This document shows positions 11,231 through 22,105 of a stretch of 64,000 bases of DNA, piece by piece (positions within the stretch are counted from its first letter, which is position 1; every line of letters begins with the position of its first letter). Both the position numbers and the translations under genes were made by a program. The stretch is from Trichomonas vaginalis G3. Its lineage: Eukaryota; Parabasalia; Trichomonadida; Trichomonadidae. The notes beneath the pieces are model-generated. The model searched no databases. It saw only the letters and a list, made by a program, of their open reading frames with translations, and was not told the DNA's origin. Location: contig NC_067207.1 of assembly GCF_026262505.1 (NCBI RefSeq), positions 690,252 to 754,251 on the forward strand, written 5' to 3'.

Positions 11231-11761
11231 ATGTTAGTAGGATTGATTTTTATAAAAGCTGCAAATAGATGGAGTGGGCAATGCTTAACTAGTAATAAAG
11301 AAAAATACACATTCAAAATCAAAGCAAAAGAAGACAATGGACTGATCTGCGGATCAATCAAGAATAAAATCAAGAATTTTCCTATTCCCAAGAAGTTCTG
11401 CATTGATAATTTCACGCAAAATAATGAAATTAATATTTACCAATCAACAAAGAAACAAAAACGTAACAAAATTATGAATTTTAAATTAAGTAAACAGAGT
11501 AATAATATATCTATATCAAACACTACCACAAAAGATAAAAATTACTTAATATCTTTAAAATTGAATCACAAAGAACAACAATTAACACTAAATTGTTCAA
11601 AATTTCATTCAGAGAATTGGATAATGCTTAATATTTCAAGGCTCATCAAACATAGCCATGAAAAAATAGAGAAACCTACCTCGTGGAGTATTTCATTAGT
11701 TTCGATGTTAATAACGTTATCAATTATTACAATATGGGTTTATTTCAAGTTGATCCGCTAG
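11231..11761 (+). CDS. small single-pass membrane protein, 176 aa, function unknown
   Basis: The family was not recognised. The N-terminus (MLVGLIFIKAA) is weakly hydrophobic and might be a short signal. The middle is a polar, Lys/Asn-rich and probably beta-rich region with a few cysteines (GQC, GLICGS, KKFCIDN, LNCSKF). A clear transmembrane helix sits near the end (about 152-172, WSISLVSMLITLSIITIWVY) followed by a short basic tail. The topology would put most of the protein in the lumen or outside. It is divergent from the BEACH gene. The open frame and the well-formed C-terminal anchor support a real gene. Confidence 0.6.
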   Translation: MLVGLIFIKAANRWSGQCLTSNKEKYTFKIKAKEDNGLICGSIKNKIKNFPIPKKFCIDNFTQNNEINIYQSTKKQKRNKIMNFKLSKQSNNISISNTTTKDKNYLISLKLNHKEQQLTLNCSKFHSENWIMLNISRLIKHSHEKIEKPTSWSISLVSMLITLSIITIWVYFKLIR

Positions 11762-11934
11762 AAGAAACAAATGAAGTAATCGAATCTTTTTACTTTCAGA
11801 CTCATTATATTATCAAAATAATTTTTTAGATCAAATTGAATCAACACAGATATCTCAGATGCAAAAGAATGATGATAAACATCAGACTCAAAAGAATAAA
11901 TAAACGAACTCCTGATTTTATTGAGAAGCTTATT

Positions 11935-12185
11935 TCAGATCTGAAAAATGCAAAGAAATTCAGTTGTGATGAACTCTTTTTCAGCGCAACTAAGGTCAAT
12001 AAGAGTAATATATAGCATGTTTTAGTAAATGGTGAAGATTTCACTTAGACTATTTCTGATTCATATGTTGAATCAATTCCAACAGTAGGAAATGGAATAG
12101 TAACATTTAAGAACATAAAAGAATACCATGAATTAAATACATTTCCTCGTTTTTGCGCAGAGAACTATTTTATTCTCAATTATTT
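11935..12185 (+). pseudogene. internally deleted relic of the beta-helix gene family
   Basis: The first part reads LKNAKKFSCDEL, matching the family N-terminus (LKNAKKSSWDQYFG in the copies near 48 kb). After a short unrelated stretch it jumps to TISDSYVES and VTFKNIKEYHELNTF, matching the family C-terminal part (TISDSYVDSN, VIFKNIKEGYDFNTF). The middle ~250 codons are missing and stops are present. It is an outlying fossil of the family that fills 37.7-63.5 kb. Confidence 0.75.
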
Positions 12186-12229
12186 CGCAAGGGTTGCCGG
12201 TGTATTTACCCTAAAATATTTGAGACAAC

Positions 12230-12263
12230 TTTACATGACATTTGCCGGCAAATGCCATGTAAA
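12230..12263. repeat. 34-bp near-perfect palindrome
   Basis: TTTACATG and CATGTAAA arms surround a 16-bp perfect palindrome CATTTGCCGGCAAATG, with a single A/C mismatch between the layers. It lies in a locally GC-richer tract (about 12185-12400) with no coding frame. That tract has other small inverted repeats, such as TACCATC...TTGGTAGG. Confidence 0.8.
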
Positions 12264-12456
12264 ACTCTCAAAAGTATGATCCTTATGGCAGGATGAAAAA
12301 TCACCTACGTTAAGGTTCCGATCTATATAATACTGCTACCATCGGCAATTTGGTAGGAAGGGAGTAGATAAAGCTATTATCTGCCTAATTTTACCAAGAC
12401 CTCAATTATTTTCATCAAAAAAGTAAAAAAAAAATCTAAAATATATGAATAGTTTT

Positions 12457-13743
12457 TTAATTTACACAGTTAACAGATGCTTGCATTGACTTACTAGATA
12501 GTAAGCAGTAGTACAAATCATCATCTGTTTTCGCTCTGACGAAAGTTCTCTCTCTAAATGTCCATCTTCCTTCTCCAGTTGTCATTACCCAGTCAATTGC
12601 TTTTCCAACACTGTCTGGTGATGCTGATTTGACTGAATATGAGTTTGTGAATGTGTATTCTTTATTCCATTGTGAATCTTTCCTTGAAATATCGAAGTAA
12701 TACTGATCAAAATCTTCCAAAACTCCTGCACGAATTCTTAACATTCTGAAGCCTGGATTATTTCCAAAAAGTGGTGAAACAGATGGATTTGTCATAACAT
12801 AAGACTGTGTACTGTTAGAGTATACAGGGAATATAGAGTCTGTATGTGTATATCCTGAAATTATGAATTTGAAGTTAGTTTGGTTGAATAAATTAATTAA
12901 TTTGGTGGAATACTCGGAATGCATGCCATTTGGGAATGTAGTTGAGTTTGTTATTGGTGGTAAGTACATAATTGCACCAATTCCAATGTTTTTCTTCGCT
13001 GCTTCTTCACCTTGATCTAAAATGAACTGGAACTGGCCGTAAGGATCGGTTTCGGAGCTGTTGAATGATCTAGATGCTGAGTATATGGCTGTGTTAAGGA
13101 ATAATATGCGGACATTGAACTTTGGAAAATCATGAGCGAAATATCCGCCTTTCATGAAGGTTTCCTTCTCTGAATCTGTGAGAGATACACCCAAAACACT
13201 ATTTAATGCCTTAAGGTCAGTGGAATCTGTGGAAAATTGTCCAAATTTTGTTGAAAATTCTGTACTACCGATTATAGGATAGATTGGGATTTTCGGAAAC
13301 GCAGTTTGGAGTTTGCTGATGATTCTAGATTGTAATTTATCATTATCCTCACGAGAATAATCAAGAGAATCAGCGATATTGTCGCCACCAAGGAGAATGA
13401 AGGTTGGTTTCAGCTTATTTTTGACGGCATAGTTTACCATACTATCCAAGGTACCTTCAGGCGTGTTGCAACCATATTGACCAAAGTTATTTGCGATTTC
13501 TGAATTATTATTTCCGCGGCAAAGAGAAGAAACATCTGTTGAATAAGCATTATATAGTGGATCTATTTGTAAATCACTAATGGAAAATATGTTAATTGTT
13601 TTGGCCGTGTTCGATGGATTGACAAAATAAACAATCAAGAGGCCTGCGATGCAAGTGACGACAACAGTGATGCCAACACCCCATTGGAGACACTTAGTCA
13701 CTGACTCTCCTTGGTTATTTTCTACAAGAACTTCCTCATCCAT
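12457..13743 (-). CDS. acid sphingomyelinase-like phosphodiesterase fold, likely inactive
   Basis: A 428-aa type II membrane protein: a short cytosolic tail, one transmembrane helix (about 21-41), then a calcineurin-like phosphoesterase domain of the SMPDL/acid sphingomyelinase branch outside or in the lumen. Family landmarks in order are ISDLQIDPLY (57-64), LGGDN (118-122), PIIGSTE (156-162), IMYLPP (258-263) and SGYTHTD (296-302). Active members have DxH, GDN, GNH, HxP and GHxH here. This protein keeps D57, D121 and H300 but has Q59, S160-T161, Y260 and Y298 where metal-binding His/Asn are expected. The fold call is strong. Loss of hydrolase activity is inferred, and a binding or receptor role is possible. 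Confidence 0.85.
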   Translation of the reverse strand: MDEEVLVENNQGESVTKCLQWGVGITVVVTCIAGLLIVYFVNPSNTAKTINIFSISDLQIDPLYNAYSTDVSSLCRGNNNSEIANNFGQYGCNTPEGTLDSMVNYAVKNKLKPTFILLGGDNIADSLDYSREDNDKLQSRIISKLQTAFPKIPIYPIIGSTEFSTKFGQFSTDSTDLKALNSVLGVSLTDSEKETFMKGGYFAHDFPKFNVRILFLNTAIYSASRSFNSSETDPYGQFQFILDQGEEAAKKNIGIGAIMYLPPITNSTTFPNGMHSEYSTKLINLFNQTNFKFIISGYTHTDSIFPVYSNSTQSYVMTNPSVSPLFGNNPGFRMLRIRAGVLEDFDQYYFDISRKDSQWNKEYTFTNSYSVKSASPDSVGKAIDWVMTTGEGRWTFRERTFVRAKTDDDLYYCLLSSKSMQASVNCVN

Positions 13744-15673
13744 TGATTTTTTTAAAATTTTCCCCGATCATTTCCCATTGAAAGTATATTCTTTGTTCCA
13801 CGTCATTTCTTTTACATCACATCACCAACTTCAGAAATAAAAAAATACTGGTGGCATGTTTGTTATTAATTTTATCAGAAAAAATACCGACTGGATTTTC
13901 GATTTGTTTATTTTATTTTCCGTGGATTGTTTCAAATAAAAATTCAATTTAACATGTAATCTGTGTGGAAAACAAAATATTGCTATCTTCAAAAATGACG
14001 ATAATTTTATAGTTTATGAGAGCGTGAAATAAGGTTATTTTGAAACAGAAATTTAGATTAATGTCATAATAAATATTAATAAGAAATATGAAATTTTACA
14101 GATTAATACTAATTTGTTGCCATTTCCATTGTAAATATAAAACATTTTTAAGTTATCCTTCATATATTTATGGATAATTTAGTTAAATAAGTCAAATGAC
14201 TTATTGTAATAATATTGAAATAGGAATTAAGCTAATAAAACGTATATGAACGGCATTAACAAATGTTGTCTGGATGAATCTCTTATATTTGAAAACAAGA
14301 ATCATAGAAATCAATAATAATACTCATGTTGATTATAGTTCTGCAAGTAAAGAAGATTATTGTCATTTTTAATCAAAAATCACATCAAGTGAAATTTTAT
14401 TAGCTTAGTTTTCAAATGCCCATAGATCCAATTATCGTAAAACTATGAAGAAAACTTATTAAGCTTTTCAGTTGGAGAAAACTATTAAATTGACACAAAT
14501 TTGTTTTAATTTGTCACTATCTTTAAAAATAATGTTCAAAGCAGAATAGTCCATTTCACTTCCATGCATGTAAGAATGTGCTTTCAATAAATAAAAAGAA
14601 ATACCAAAAGTTAATATAATTGAAAAAAAATTAGAATGTCGATCAATAAAATACAAAATAAATTTATTTTAAAAAGTTGTGGTGTATCTGATTTTAATGT
14701 AAACAGGCTTATATATTAATGATTTCAAAATAATATGATAAAATATGAATCAAAATACATCAATCATGAATGTAATATGATTGCTATATACATGTATTGG
14801 TTAATGTCAAGTAATGATTAACATATTTTCCAATTTTGCCAATTCAATTTTAAAATGTTGTGATGTTCATTAATTTTTGATTAAATAAAGAGGTCCCATA
14901 TGATGTAAAGCTGCATGAATATATTTAAAAAATCAACTTATCCATTTTTTAACATTTACAAAAACTCTTAAAAATATTATTGTGAAATTGAATCATAATT
15001 TCATATACAATGTATACATTATCGGAATTCAATTTCATCATATCTTCTCAATTTTTAATGTATTCAAAAGTCATTTCAATACTTTTGATCTAATAAGTTT
15101 GATTTCAATCAATATTTTAATTAATATATATCCTCTCTATGGTTCGATAAAATAAATTGAAAGGAGATATTGAATTATTTCTATAAAAATGCTGATAGTA
15201 CTGATTGAATTATTTTATAAAAAGCGAATATGAAAAATATTATAGTATGCATTATTTCTTCATTATCCAATTTATTGGTGTAAAATATTGAATATTTTAT
15301 ATTTATACAATTATCGTATTTCTTCTACATAGGTAAACACTATCATTTTTGATTTTATATTCGAGAAACTTTACAGCTTTACAGCTATTTCTGAGAACTT
15401 TGTGATACAGTTAATAATATATCTTAAATATTACTATGAGCATTTTAAAATGATCTTCTACCGCAGTAAATTCTTTACATTTTTAATAGAAGCAGTTAAT
15501 TTTCTGACAGGTAATCAAATTGTATTAAAAAAGGACTCGAAAATTTTGATAGTCTTTGCAATATCAAAGCAACCCATGAGAAAGTTTAATAAACAAATCT
15601 CATTCAATTTAATTGAATTCATTGATAGTTTCTGAATGAATCAGTGACCTATCGTCCAAATTCCATTGAAATC
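13744..15673. other. AT-rich intergenic stretch, nothing recognised
   Basis: About 1.9 kb between divergent genes, extremely AT-rich with only short chance frames. I found no RNA gene, inverted terminal repeats or tandem repeat. The promoter of the phosphoesterase gene must lie near 13744-13800 and that of the transporter near 15674-15720. Confidence 0.5.
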
Positions 15674-15720
15674 TTTGAAAGAAAATGTCGGCCCATTAAA
15701 TAATCATTTTTCATCAAGGG
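15674..15720 (+). promoter_or_regulatory. core promoter of ENT transporter A
   Basis: The block TTTGAAAGAAAATGTC plus GCCCATT (15674-15697), followed by TCATTTTTCATCAAGGG directly before the ATG, is shared with the paralog at 22060-22105 while the flanks differ. The TCATTTT/TCATCAA stretch fits the trichomonad initiator. Conservation between paralogs is seen directly; promoter function is inferred. Confidence 0.65.
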
Positions 15721-17007
15721 ATGACTCAAGAAGATCCTGCAATACTTCATGATGTTGAGGCCGAGCCAGAGAAGTCCGAGAGTTATTCTTCCAAGGACTT
15801 GGACAACAAATCAGATGATAAGAAGTCAGAAGATGATGTTAAGATCTCATTAGGTATTCAACTTATCTTCTTCCTCATTGGTACCAACATTTTGTTCAGT
15901 TACAATACATTCCTCAGTGGTACTGACTTCTACGGTTCACTTGTTGGACATCAGAGATACACATATGGTGGCAAAGTCAACATTGGAAGAGATCTCCCAC
16001 GTGTTTTGATCATCACTTCTGAAACAGTCAATCTTTGCTCACTTCCATTCATTGAATCATTCAGACTCATTTCCAGACTTTACTTCTCGATGACAATAAT
16101 GGCTATTGTTCAAATTGTTATCTACTTCTATGTCAACTTCGGTGATCCACAGTATTACATCATTTACCTTCTTGCAGCTTTGACATCCGCAGCCCAATCA
16201 GTCATTTTTGGTTCATCAATGGGCTTTGCAGGCCTTTTCGGTGATAAGACATCAGCTTTAGCCAACACAGGTGTCGCTCTTGGTGGTTTAATCACATCTC
16301 TCCTTTGGATTCTTGCTAAGGGAGTTTTTCCAAACAGTGTCAGAAACCAAGGTTTCCTTTATTTATTCTTCTCATGCTTTGTTTCAATTGCCACAGCTGT
16401 TACATTCCACTTCTTCAGCAGAACAGAAATTGCTCAGAAGAGACTCAAACTCGCTCAGACATCCAATGATTTCTTCTTCAGACTCAAAAGAATCAAAGGT
16501 GTCTTCCTTAAGATTTGGCCATTTGTTATCGAAGGCTGGCTCCACCTTACTATTACACTTACATTCTACCCAGGCTACATGTTCTTAGCTGGCAACCAAC
16601 ACTTCAAGGATTTCGGTTGGTTCACAACAGTTATGATTCTCTGCTACAACATTGGTGACTTTCTTGGAAGATTCGTGACAAGATTCTTCTTATGGCCAAA
16701 GCCAAAGTATCTCTGGATCCCACATGCATTAAGACTTCTCTTTATCCCACTTATTGTTGTCTCAGTCGAAGTTCCAAAGCTCAGAAGCGATGTCTATATG
16801 TGCATTATGTCCTTCCTTCTTGCTGTAACAACAGGCTATTTCGGCGGTCTTTGCATTGTTTATACAGCTACAAGTGAGAAGCTTGCAACTGAAGAAATCG
16901 ATCTTGGTGTATTCACAACAGTTCTTGCTACAAATCTCGGCGTTTTCACAGGTGTATGGCTTACATTCTTATCTAACAATCTTCACGAGAAATATAGTCC
17001 ACAGTAA
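15721..17007 (+). CDS. equilibrative nucleoside transporter (SLC29/ENT family), copy A
   Basis: A 428-aa multi-pass transporter expected to import purine and pyrimidine nucleosides across the plasma membrane, which matters because trichomonads cannot make purines. It has an acidic N-terminal tail (1-40), then about 11 hydrophobic segments. ENT-type signatures include GTNILFSYNTFLSG near TM1, GFAGLFGDKTSALANTGVALGG around TM5 and YNIGDFLGR in the second half, ending in a Gly/Thr-rich helix (FTTVLATNLGVFTGVW). The loop between the halves (about 240-262) is short and basic. Length fits the family. The start is the ATG right after the promoter block shared with copy B, to which it is highly similar along its whole length. 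Confidence 0.92.
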   Translation: MTQEDPAILHDVEAEPEKSESYSSKDLDNKSDDKKSEDDVKISLGIQLIFFLIGTNILFSYNTFLSGTDFYGSLVGHQRYTYGGKVNIGRDLPRVLIITSETVNLCSLPFIESFRLISRLYFSMTIMAIVQIVIYFYVNFGDPQYYIIYLLAALTSAAQSVIFGSSMGFAGLFGDKTSALANTGVALGGLITSLLWILAKGVFPNSVRNQGFLYLFFSCFVSIATAVTFHFFSRTEIAQKRLKLAQTSNDFFFRLKRIKGVFLKIWPFVIEGWLHLTITLTFYPGYMFLAGNQHFKDFGWFTTVMILCYNIGDFLGRFVTRFFLWPKPKYLWIPHALRLLFIPLIVVSVEVPKLRSDVYMCIMSFLLAVTTGYFGGLCIVYTATSEKLATEEIDLGVFTTVLATNLGVFTGVWLTFLSNNLHEKYSPQ

Positions 17008-17066
17008 TTTATGCGTTTTATCATATATTTGTATTTCAAATAATATATTAAAGATATCTTTATACG

Positions 17067-17176
17067 AAAAATAATCCTTTTTTTACCAAACAACAAAAAT
17101 CAAATCTTCAAAAGCATGATTTGATTTTTGTTGTTCAAAGATGCAATTGGTAAATAGGATTATTAAGTATTCGAAA
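17067..17176. repeat. imperfect foldback repeat
   Basis: Nested inverted segments: AATAATCC...GGATTATT outside, TTACCAA...TTGGTAA next, and CAACAAAAATCAAATC...GATTTGATTTTTGTTG inside. Together they form a ~110-bp foldback just downstream of ENT A. It could be a 3'-end hairpin or a tiny foldback element; no target duplication is clear. Confidence 0.65.
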
Positions 17177-18375
17177 AAAAAAGAATACTCAAAAAGCTTT
17201 CATCAGTGTAACAAAAAATATAAGAAACAAACATTGGACAAATCTGGCAACAGATCGTGGTTTTTGTTTTCTATTCTTATATTGGTAGAGGCTTTATCAA
17301 TAGCATTTTAATCGGATACCTATTTGGAAATAAGGTTAAATTTACCGAGATTGTTCAGAGAAAATGCTTCAAATTCAGATATTAGATCATTAACAGTACC
17401 AATATTTTGGGTGAATGAATTAATACTCCTAAAAATATGTTTGAGATGTAAAAAATAAATGAAATAAAAATGATTCAATCAGCATGTAAACCTTTCAAAA
17501 ATGTAACCTTGGGAATTTCCACAACAGTTTTATTGCATTTCGGAAATTAAACTATGTAAACATCTTAGTTAACATAAATTTGTGGATTTTCATGGCAAAA
17601 ATGAATTCTCATCTTGAAATTTTGGACGCAATTTTAGAATGACATAGATTATTGATTCTATTCTAGTATAAAATTGGTATATATTAAGTAATAATAACAG
17701 TAATTGCAGTAATTGCATAAAATTTTATCAAAATTAACTGAAAATTCTATGAATAACTATGCATAATGCATACTATCAGTTTCTATAGAAATTTATTAAA
17801 GTATTAACTTGTCAAAATGAATTACTTAAATTCAAGAAAAACACATCTAAAGCATAATGTATATGATCATCTCAATTTTATTAGATCTATTAGCATTAAT
17901 GATGGGTTAAAGGCAAACCCCAATTAATTTAAGTAAAATGAATATTTCATTTCTTTAAGCAATGTAATAGAAGACAATCTAATGTATACAAGTTTTTAAC
18001 TTTATGGTATAGATAACATCAATTGTGTCCATTAAATTTCTAAAATAAAATTAATGTTAAATTAAAAAATATTAGGTCATTGCATAATTTGATACCATTG
18101 TTCATGCTATTATATATTTTTGTCTCAATTATCAGTTTATCATCCAAAATAATTTTTACAGTGGAAGTTACTAACCTTAAAATTGTATAATAGTGTATAG
18201 GAATAATAGAATATTTATTACTGTAATGATGTTTTCTTCTCACAAAGTTGGAGTTCTATTTCTGAGTATTGCCTTTTTATGAACTTTCACTTCACTTTAT
18301 GGCACCCATAAAATATTTTTATGGTGATTCATGAATGTGCAACTGATTTGGAGTATTTTTGTTAAGGATAAATCT
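17177..18375. other. AT-rich intergenic stretch, nothing recognised
   Basis: No convincing coding frame, repeat or RNA gene. It ends at the target duplication of the hAT-like element. Confidence 0.5.
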
Positions 18376-18383
18376 TACAAAGC

Positions 18384-21300
18384 AGAGGTAGGGCAACGAT
18401 AGAAAATTTTTGGAAAAAAGTTCGGAGATCTTAAACGTATCATATTCCCTGCATGGTTTGGTATCTTCCGCCATGCGTTGTGCCAAACATATTGACACTT
18501 TCCAATAATTAATTTATGGTATGAGTCACAGAGTTAGATTATAAAAAGAAAGTAAATAATTGCAATTAGAAATCATATATGTCGGAAATCAAATGTTGAT
18601 GAGCAGAAACCTTTTACTCATCATAAAAGAGATAAATCACTAAAGATTTGTATACATTAAAATTTGATATTTGGTGCTCGAAAACTGTCTGATGGGACTC
18701 CTCCAAAATGAACCAATCTATCGCTGAGGACCAAATTAGATGATGTGGATGGTGTATTCTCTAATTCTAACTTAGGAAGAATGGGAACAAAACGAATGAC
18801 GACAACAACATGTCAAACATAGATTAAATATCTATGAATCAATAAAGTATACGTGCATTGAAGGTGATAACGATCACTTGAGGCTTATAACTCTTTGACT
18901 AAATTATGCAATAATTAAATATAATCATTTTTATATTTTTATACTGATAGTAATTAATATACTATCCTGCTTAATAAATGGTATGATCAAATTTGTTTGA
19001 AAATTTAATTATGTATATGAAACTATGTCTTCTATATAAAAATCAAAATTTTCGGACGAACCTAGATTGAACCTTTATGAAAATCTATCATTTTTTGTTA
19101 ATTGAGTTAATATGAATCTTTTACATATGTATATATAGCATTGATAGCTTATATAATCATGGTTTATTCCATATTAACATATTTTTTCAGTTAAATTTGT
19201 TAATAATATCATGTAACAAATTAATTCAAGATTAGAATGTCTACAAAATGCTAACAAATAAGAACAAAATACGATTTCTCGACTTAAATTTTAATATGGA
19301 GTAGTTTTTCGTTTAAATCTAATTAAAAATGAATAAAAACTTATCTTGTACTATTTTCATTCAAAGATTTTAATAATGTAAATCATGCATTTTCATAATT
19401 CAGTACAGTTCTTTTTAGAATTAAAGTTGATGAGGATGATATTTGTGATTTAAAATAATTTGTTAATGTTCACCTTTTATTCATCACCTTGTGGTATGCC
19501 CTAAAGCAATAGCATTATCAATTCTGCTGAATTGATCAACTCAAAATTCCAAAAAAAATTCAAAATTTCAAAAATGAAATTAAACAATTTGAATTTTCAC
19601 ATGAAAAAATTAATTTCGAAAAAAATTTGGAAAATCAAAGTATTTGATAATTAGTCAAATAATCAATTTGCATCGTTTTTACTCATAAAAAACAACTAAT
19701 TTTTGATTTTGATATCATATTTGATAAATACTCATTCCAGAGTTGACGTAATGTATTAATTATTGTTAGAGATATTGCTTTCGCAGCAAAATTCTTATTT
19801 CATGAAAAAAAAAAAAATGATTTTATTCCAACAAAAACAAGTAAACAGATGAATGGAAACGTACTATATTTTCATAAATGTAGTAATCAGCGTGTCAGCT
19901 TTTGTTTATCATGTTCGAGTCAAAATGTATTAACTTGTAATAAGAAATATTCGAAGATTATATGAAGTATTGAGCATTTTTGTAGAAATATTTGTAATTC
20001 ATTACTAACATATATAATAAAGTTGTTTTTTTTCCTTATTGCAATAATTTTGTCTGATTTTAATAACTTTTCATGTATACGAGTTGTGTGAATATGCATC
20101 ATAATATGCGTAAATATACTTATTTGCGATGGTGGTTGCATAATGGAGGTGCTAAATTTTGATTTTTAATATGGGGCTTTGGTATGTATAATCATGTTCT
20201 TATCTCAACGTAGGAGTATTGGTGCAATATGATTAAAATTTACGAGGTTGATCTTAAATTGAATAATTCTGGAGTATAAATCACAATGCAGCTAATTCTA
20301 TGTTAAAGATAGATACAGATTGTAGTAATCAATTAGGGAGTACAAATTCATTCTTTCATTTCTGTCGTATTGAGCAGAAAGGAAGAGATCATAACCCTAG
20401 GAAAAAAAGCCCAAATTTGTCACTTTTCATAGTACGTTAAACTCAATTCGCTCGGCGAATGCCGAGCACACGTACTCATCATTCAACATAATATTCTCAT
20501 TCTTTGGTTATTATAGTGCCAGACAACACAAGATTTCAAAGAATTACTTGAGTTTTCAATTAATCTTAATCCGATTTTAGATTTATCGAGAACTCCATCA
20601 TCACAATCACATACTTCAGTGCGGTAACTACAATTATCCATATACAGAAGGAAGTTCTTTTCGAACAACTCATTTGGAGTCTGTTTTGGAAAGAACTTCT
20701 TTCTGTCCGACTTAATTTCATAGTTCCTGATCAACCAAAAGACAGAAACCACACACTATCTACTTAGGAAAGGAGTTCTTTCTAAATCTTCCTTAAATTG
20801 AGATTTTACGAGAGATAACCCTTCTATTGCACTTAAAAATGAACATTTTGATATCTTTAGTATCACACATGGTCATATATAGTATTTCATCTACATGAAT
20901 ACATTCATCTTTCGAAGTCTCTCATTAAATGGGAGGCTTCGAAAGATGAATCGTTTTATTCATACAACTTTAAATCTCGAACACATTTAGAGAGTGAGTA
21001 TATCATTTTATTCTTGTTTTGAGTTTATTCTGATTCAAAATTGCAGTGAAAACAGAAGTTCACACATCATATCTGAATGTGAGCTCATCTATACTTATAC
21101 GATCTCAATACATCCACTCTAAGCATAAGAGGTGAAGTTATATAAAAATTATCAGATGCGTTGAAGTCTCAAAAGTATTGCCTGAATGCTTGTTTCATAT
21201 TTGTCCAAGTAGTTTCAATGAATAAATGTATTGTTTTTTATAATTTCGATTTATTTTTAGAAAATATTCAATATAAACCTTTATTGTGTTATTTACATCT

Positions 21301-21775
21301 CATAAATTTTCTGTCTAAATCATATAAAAGCGCGGTTTACCCCTATGAATCAAGAAATTCATTCAATATTCATGGTATATTTATTAAATTTATACGATTT
21401 ACTAATAATCAATATTATATCCTCATAAATAGCAATATATTTTGGTAATCTATGATAATCATATACAATATTTGAAATCAAATTTTCATTAGTTTAGGTT
21501 CCTTGTTAATAGTAAACCATTATATTTATTACTAATAATAAAATCTATGTGTCGTATTGAAATTCAATAAAATTACTTATTCGGTCCAAAAAAACAAATT
21601 AGATAAAATTTTTCTTTTTTTATGTAATTTTTGTTTTTCATTTTTCTCAAGATCCTAAGTTATGTTCTAACTTTTGACATCATATCCTATCATGCTAGGC
21701 TATATATTATAGCATATCCAAAAGGCAAGGAAATCTATCAGAGAAGCCTTTTTGACCTATCGTTGCCCTACCTCT
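18384..21775. mobile_element. hAT-like non-autonomous DNA transposon, 3.4 kb
   Basis: The ends are a perfect 19-bp inverted pair: AGAGGTAGGGCAACGATAG at 18384-18402 and its complement at 21757-21775. Directly outside both ends lies the same 8-bp TACAAAGC (18376-18383 and 21776-21783), the target duplication length of hAT elements, and the GC-rich NAGNGGTA-like terminus also fits hAT. Inside I see no transposase; only short frames occur (for example 89 codons on the minus strand at 20483-20752, unrecognised). A hairpin lies at 20907-20953 (TTCATCTTTCGAAG...CTTCGAAAGATGAA). It separates two ENT paralogs. The perfect ends and duplication suggest a not very old insertion. Confidence 0.85.
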
Positions 21776-22059
21776 TACAAAGCAAAATTTCTGATAAAAT
21801 AAATTCGTTAAAATATAAATATTAAGGAGAACTGAATATAATTGAGCCATTAATTCATGCTTTAAAAAATTGAATATTTATATTTTTGAATACTTCTTAA
21901 ATTTCTATCATAAATAGAAAAAGTGCTTTAGAAATTTCTTTAAAAAATTTTGAATGGATGAGTGAATCGTCTGTGCTATTATATTAAATCGCTATCCAGA
22001 TTAATTCTATTTTGAAAGATCAATGTATATTCAACTTGAATCAGCATACTATAGAATTA

Positions 22060-22105
22060 TTTGAAAGAAAATGTCAACCCATTGTATTTCATTTTTCATT
22101 AAAGG
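22060..22105 (+). promoter_or_regulatory. core promoter of ENT transporter B
   Basis: TTTGAAAGAAAATGTC plus AACCCATT (22060-22083) and TCATTTTTCATTAAAGG (22089-22105) abut the ATG. The arrangement and spacing match those before ENT A. Confidence 0.65.

Noticed and set aside
20483-20752. Transposase remnant in the hAT-like element
   Set aside because: The 89-codon frame has no recognisable hAT motif, so I left it unnamed.
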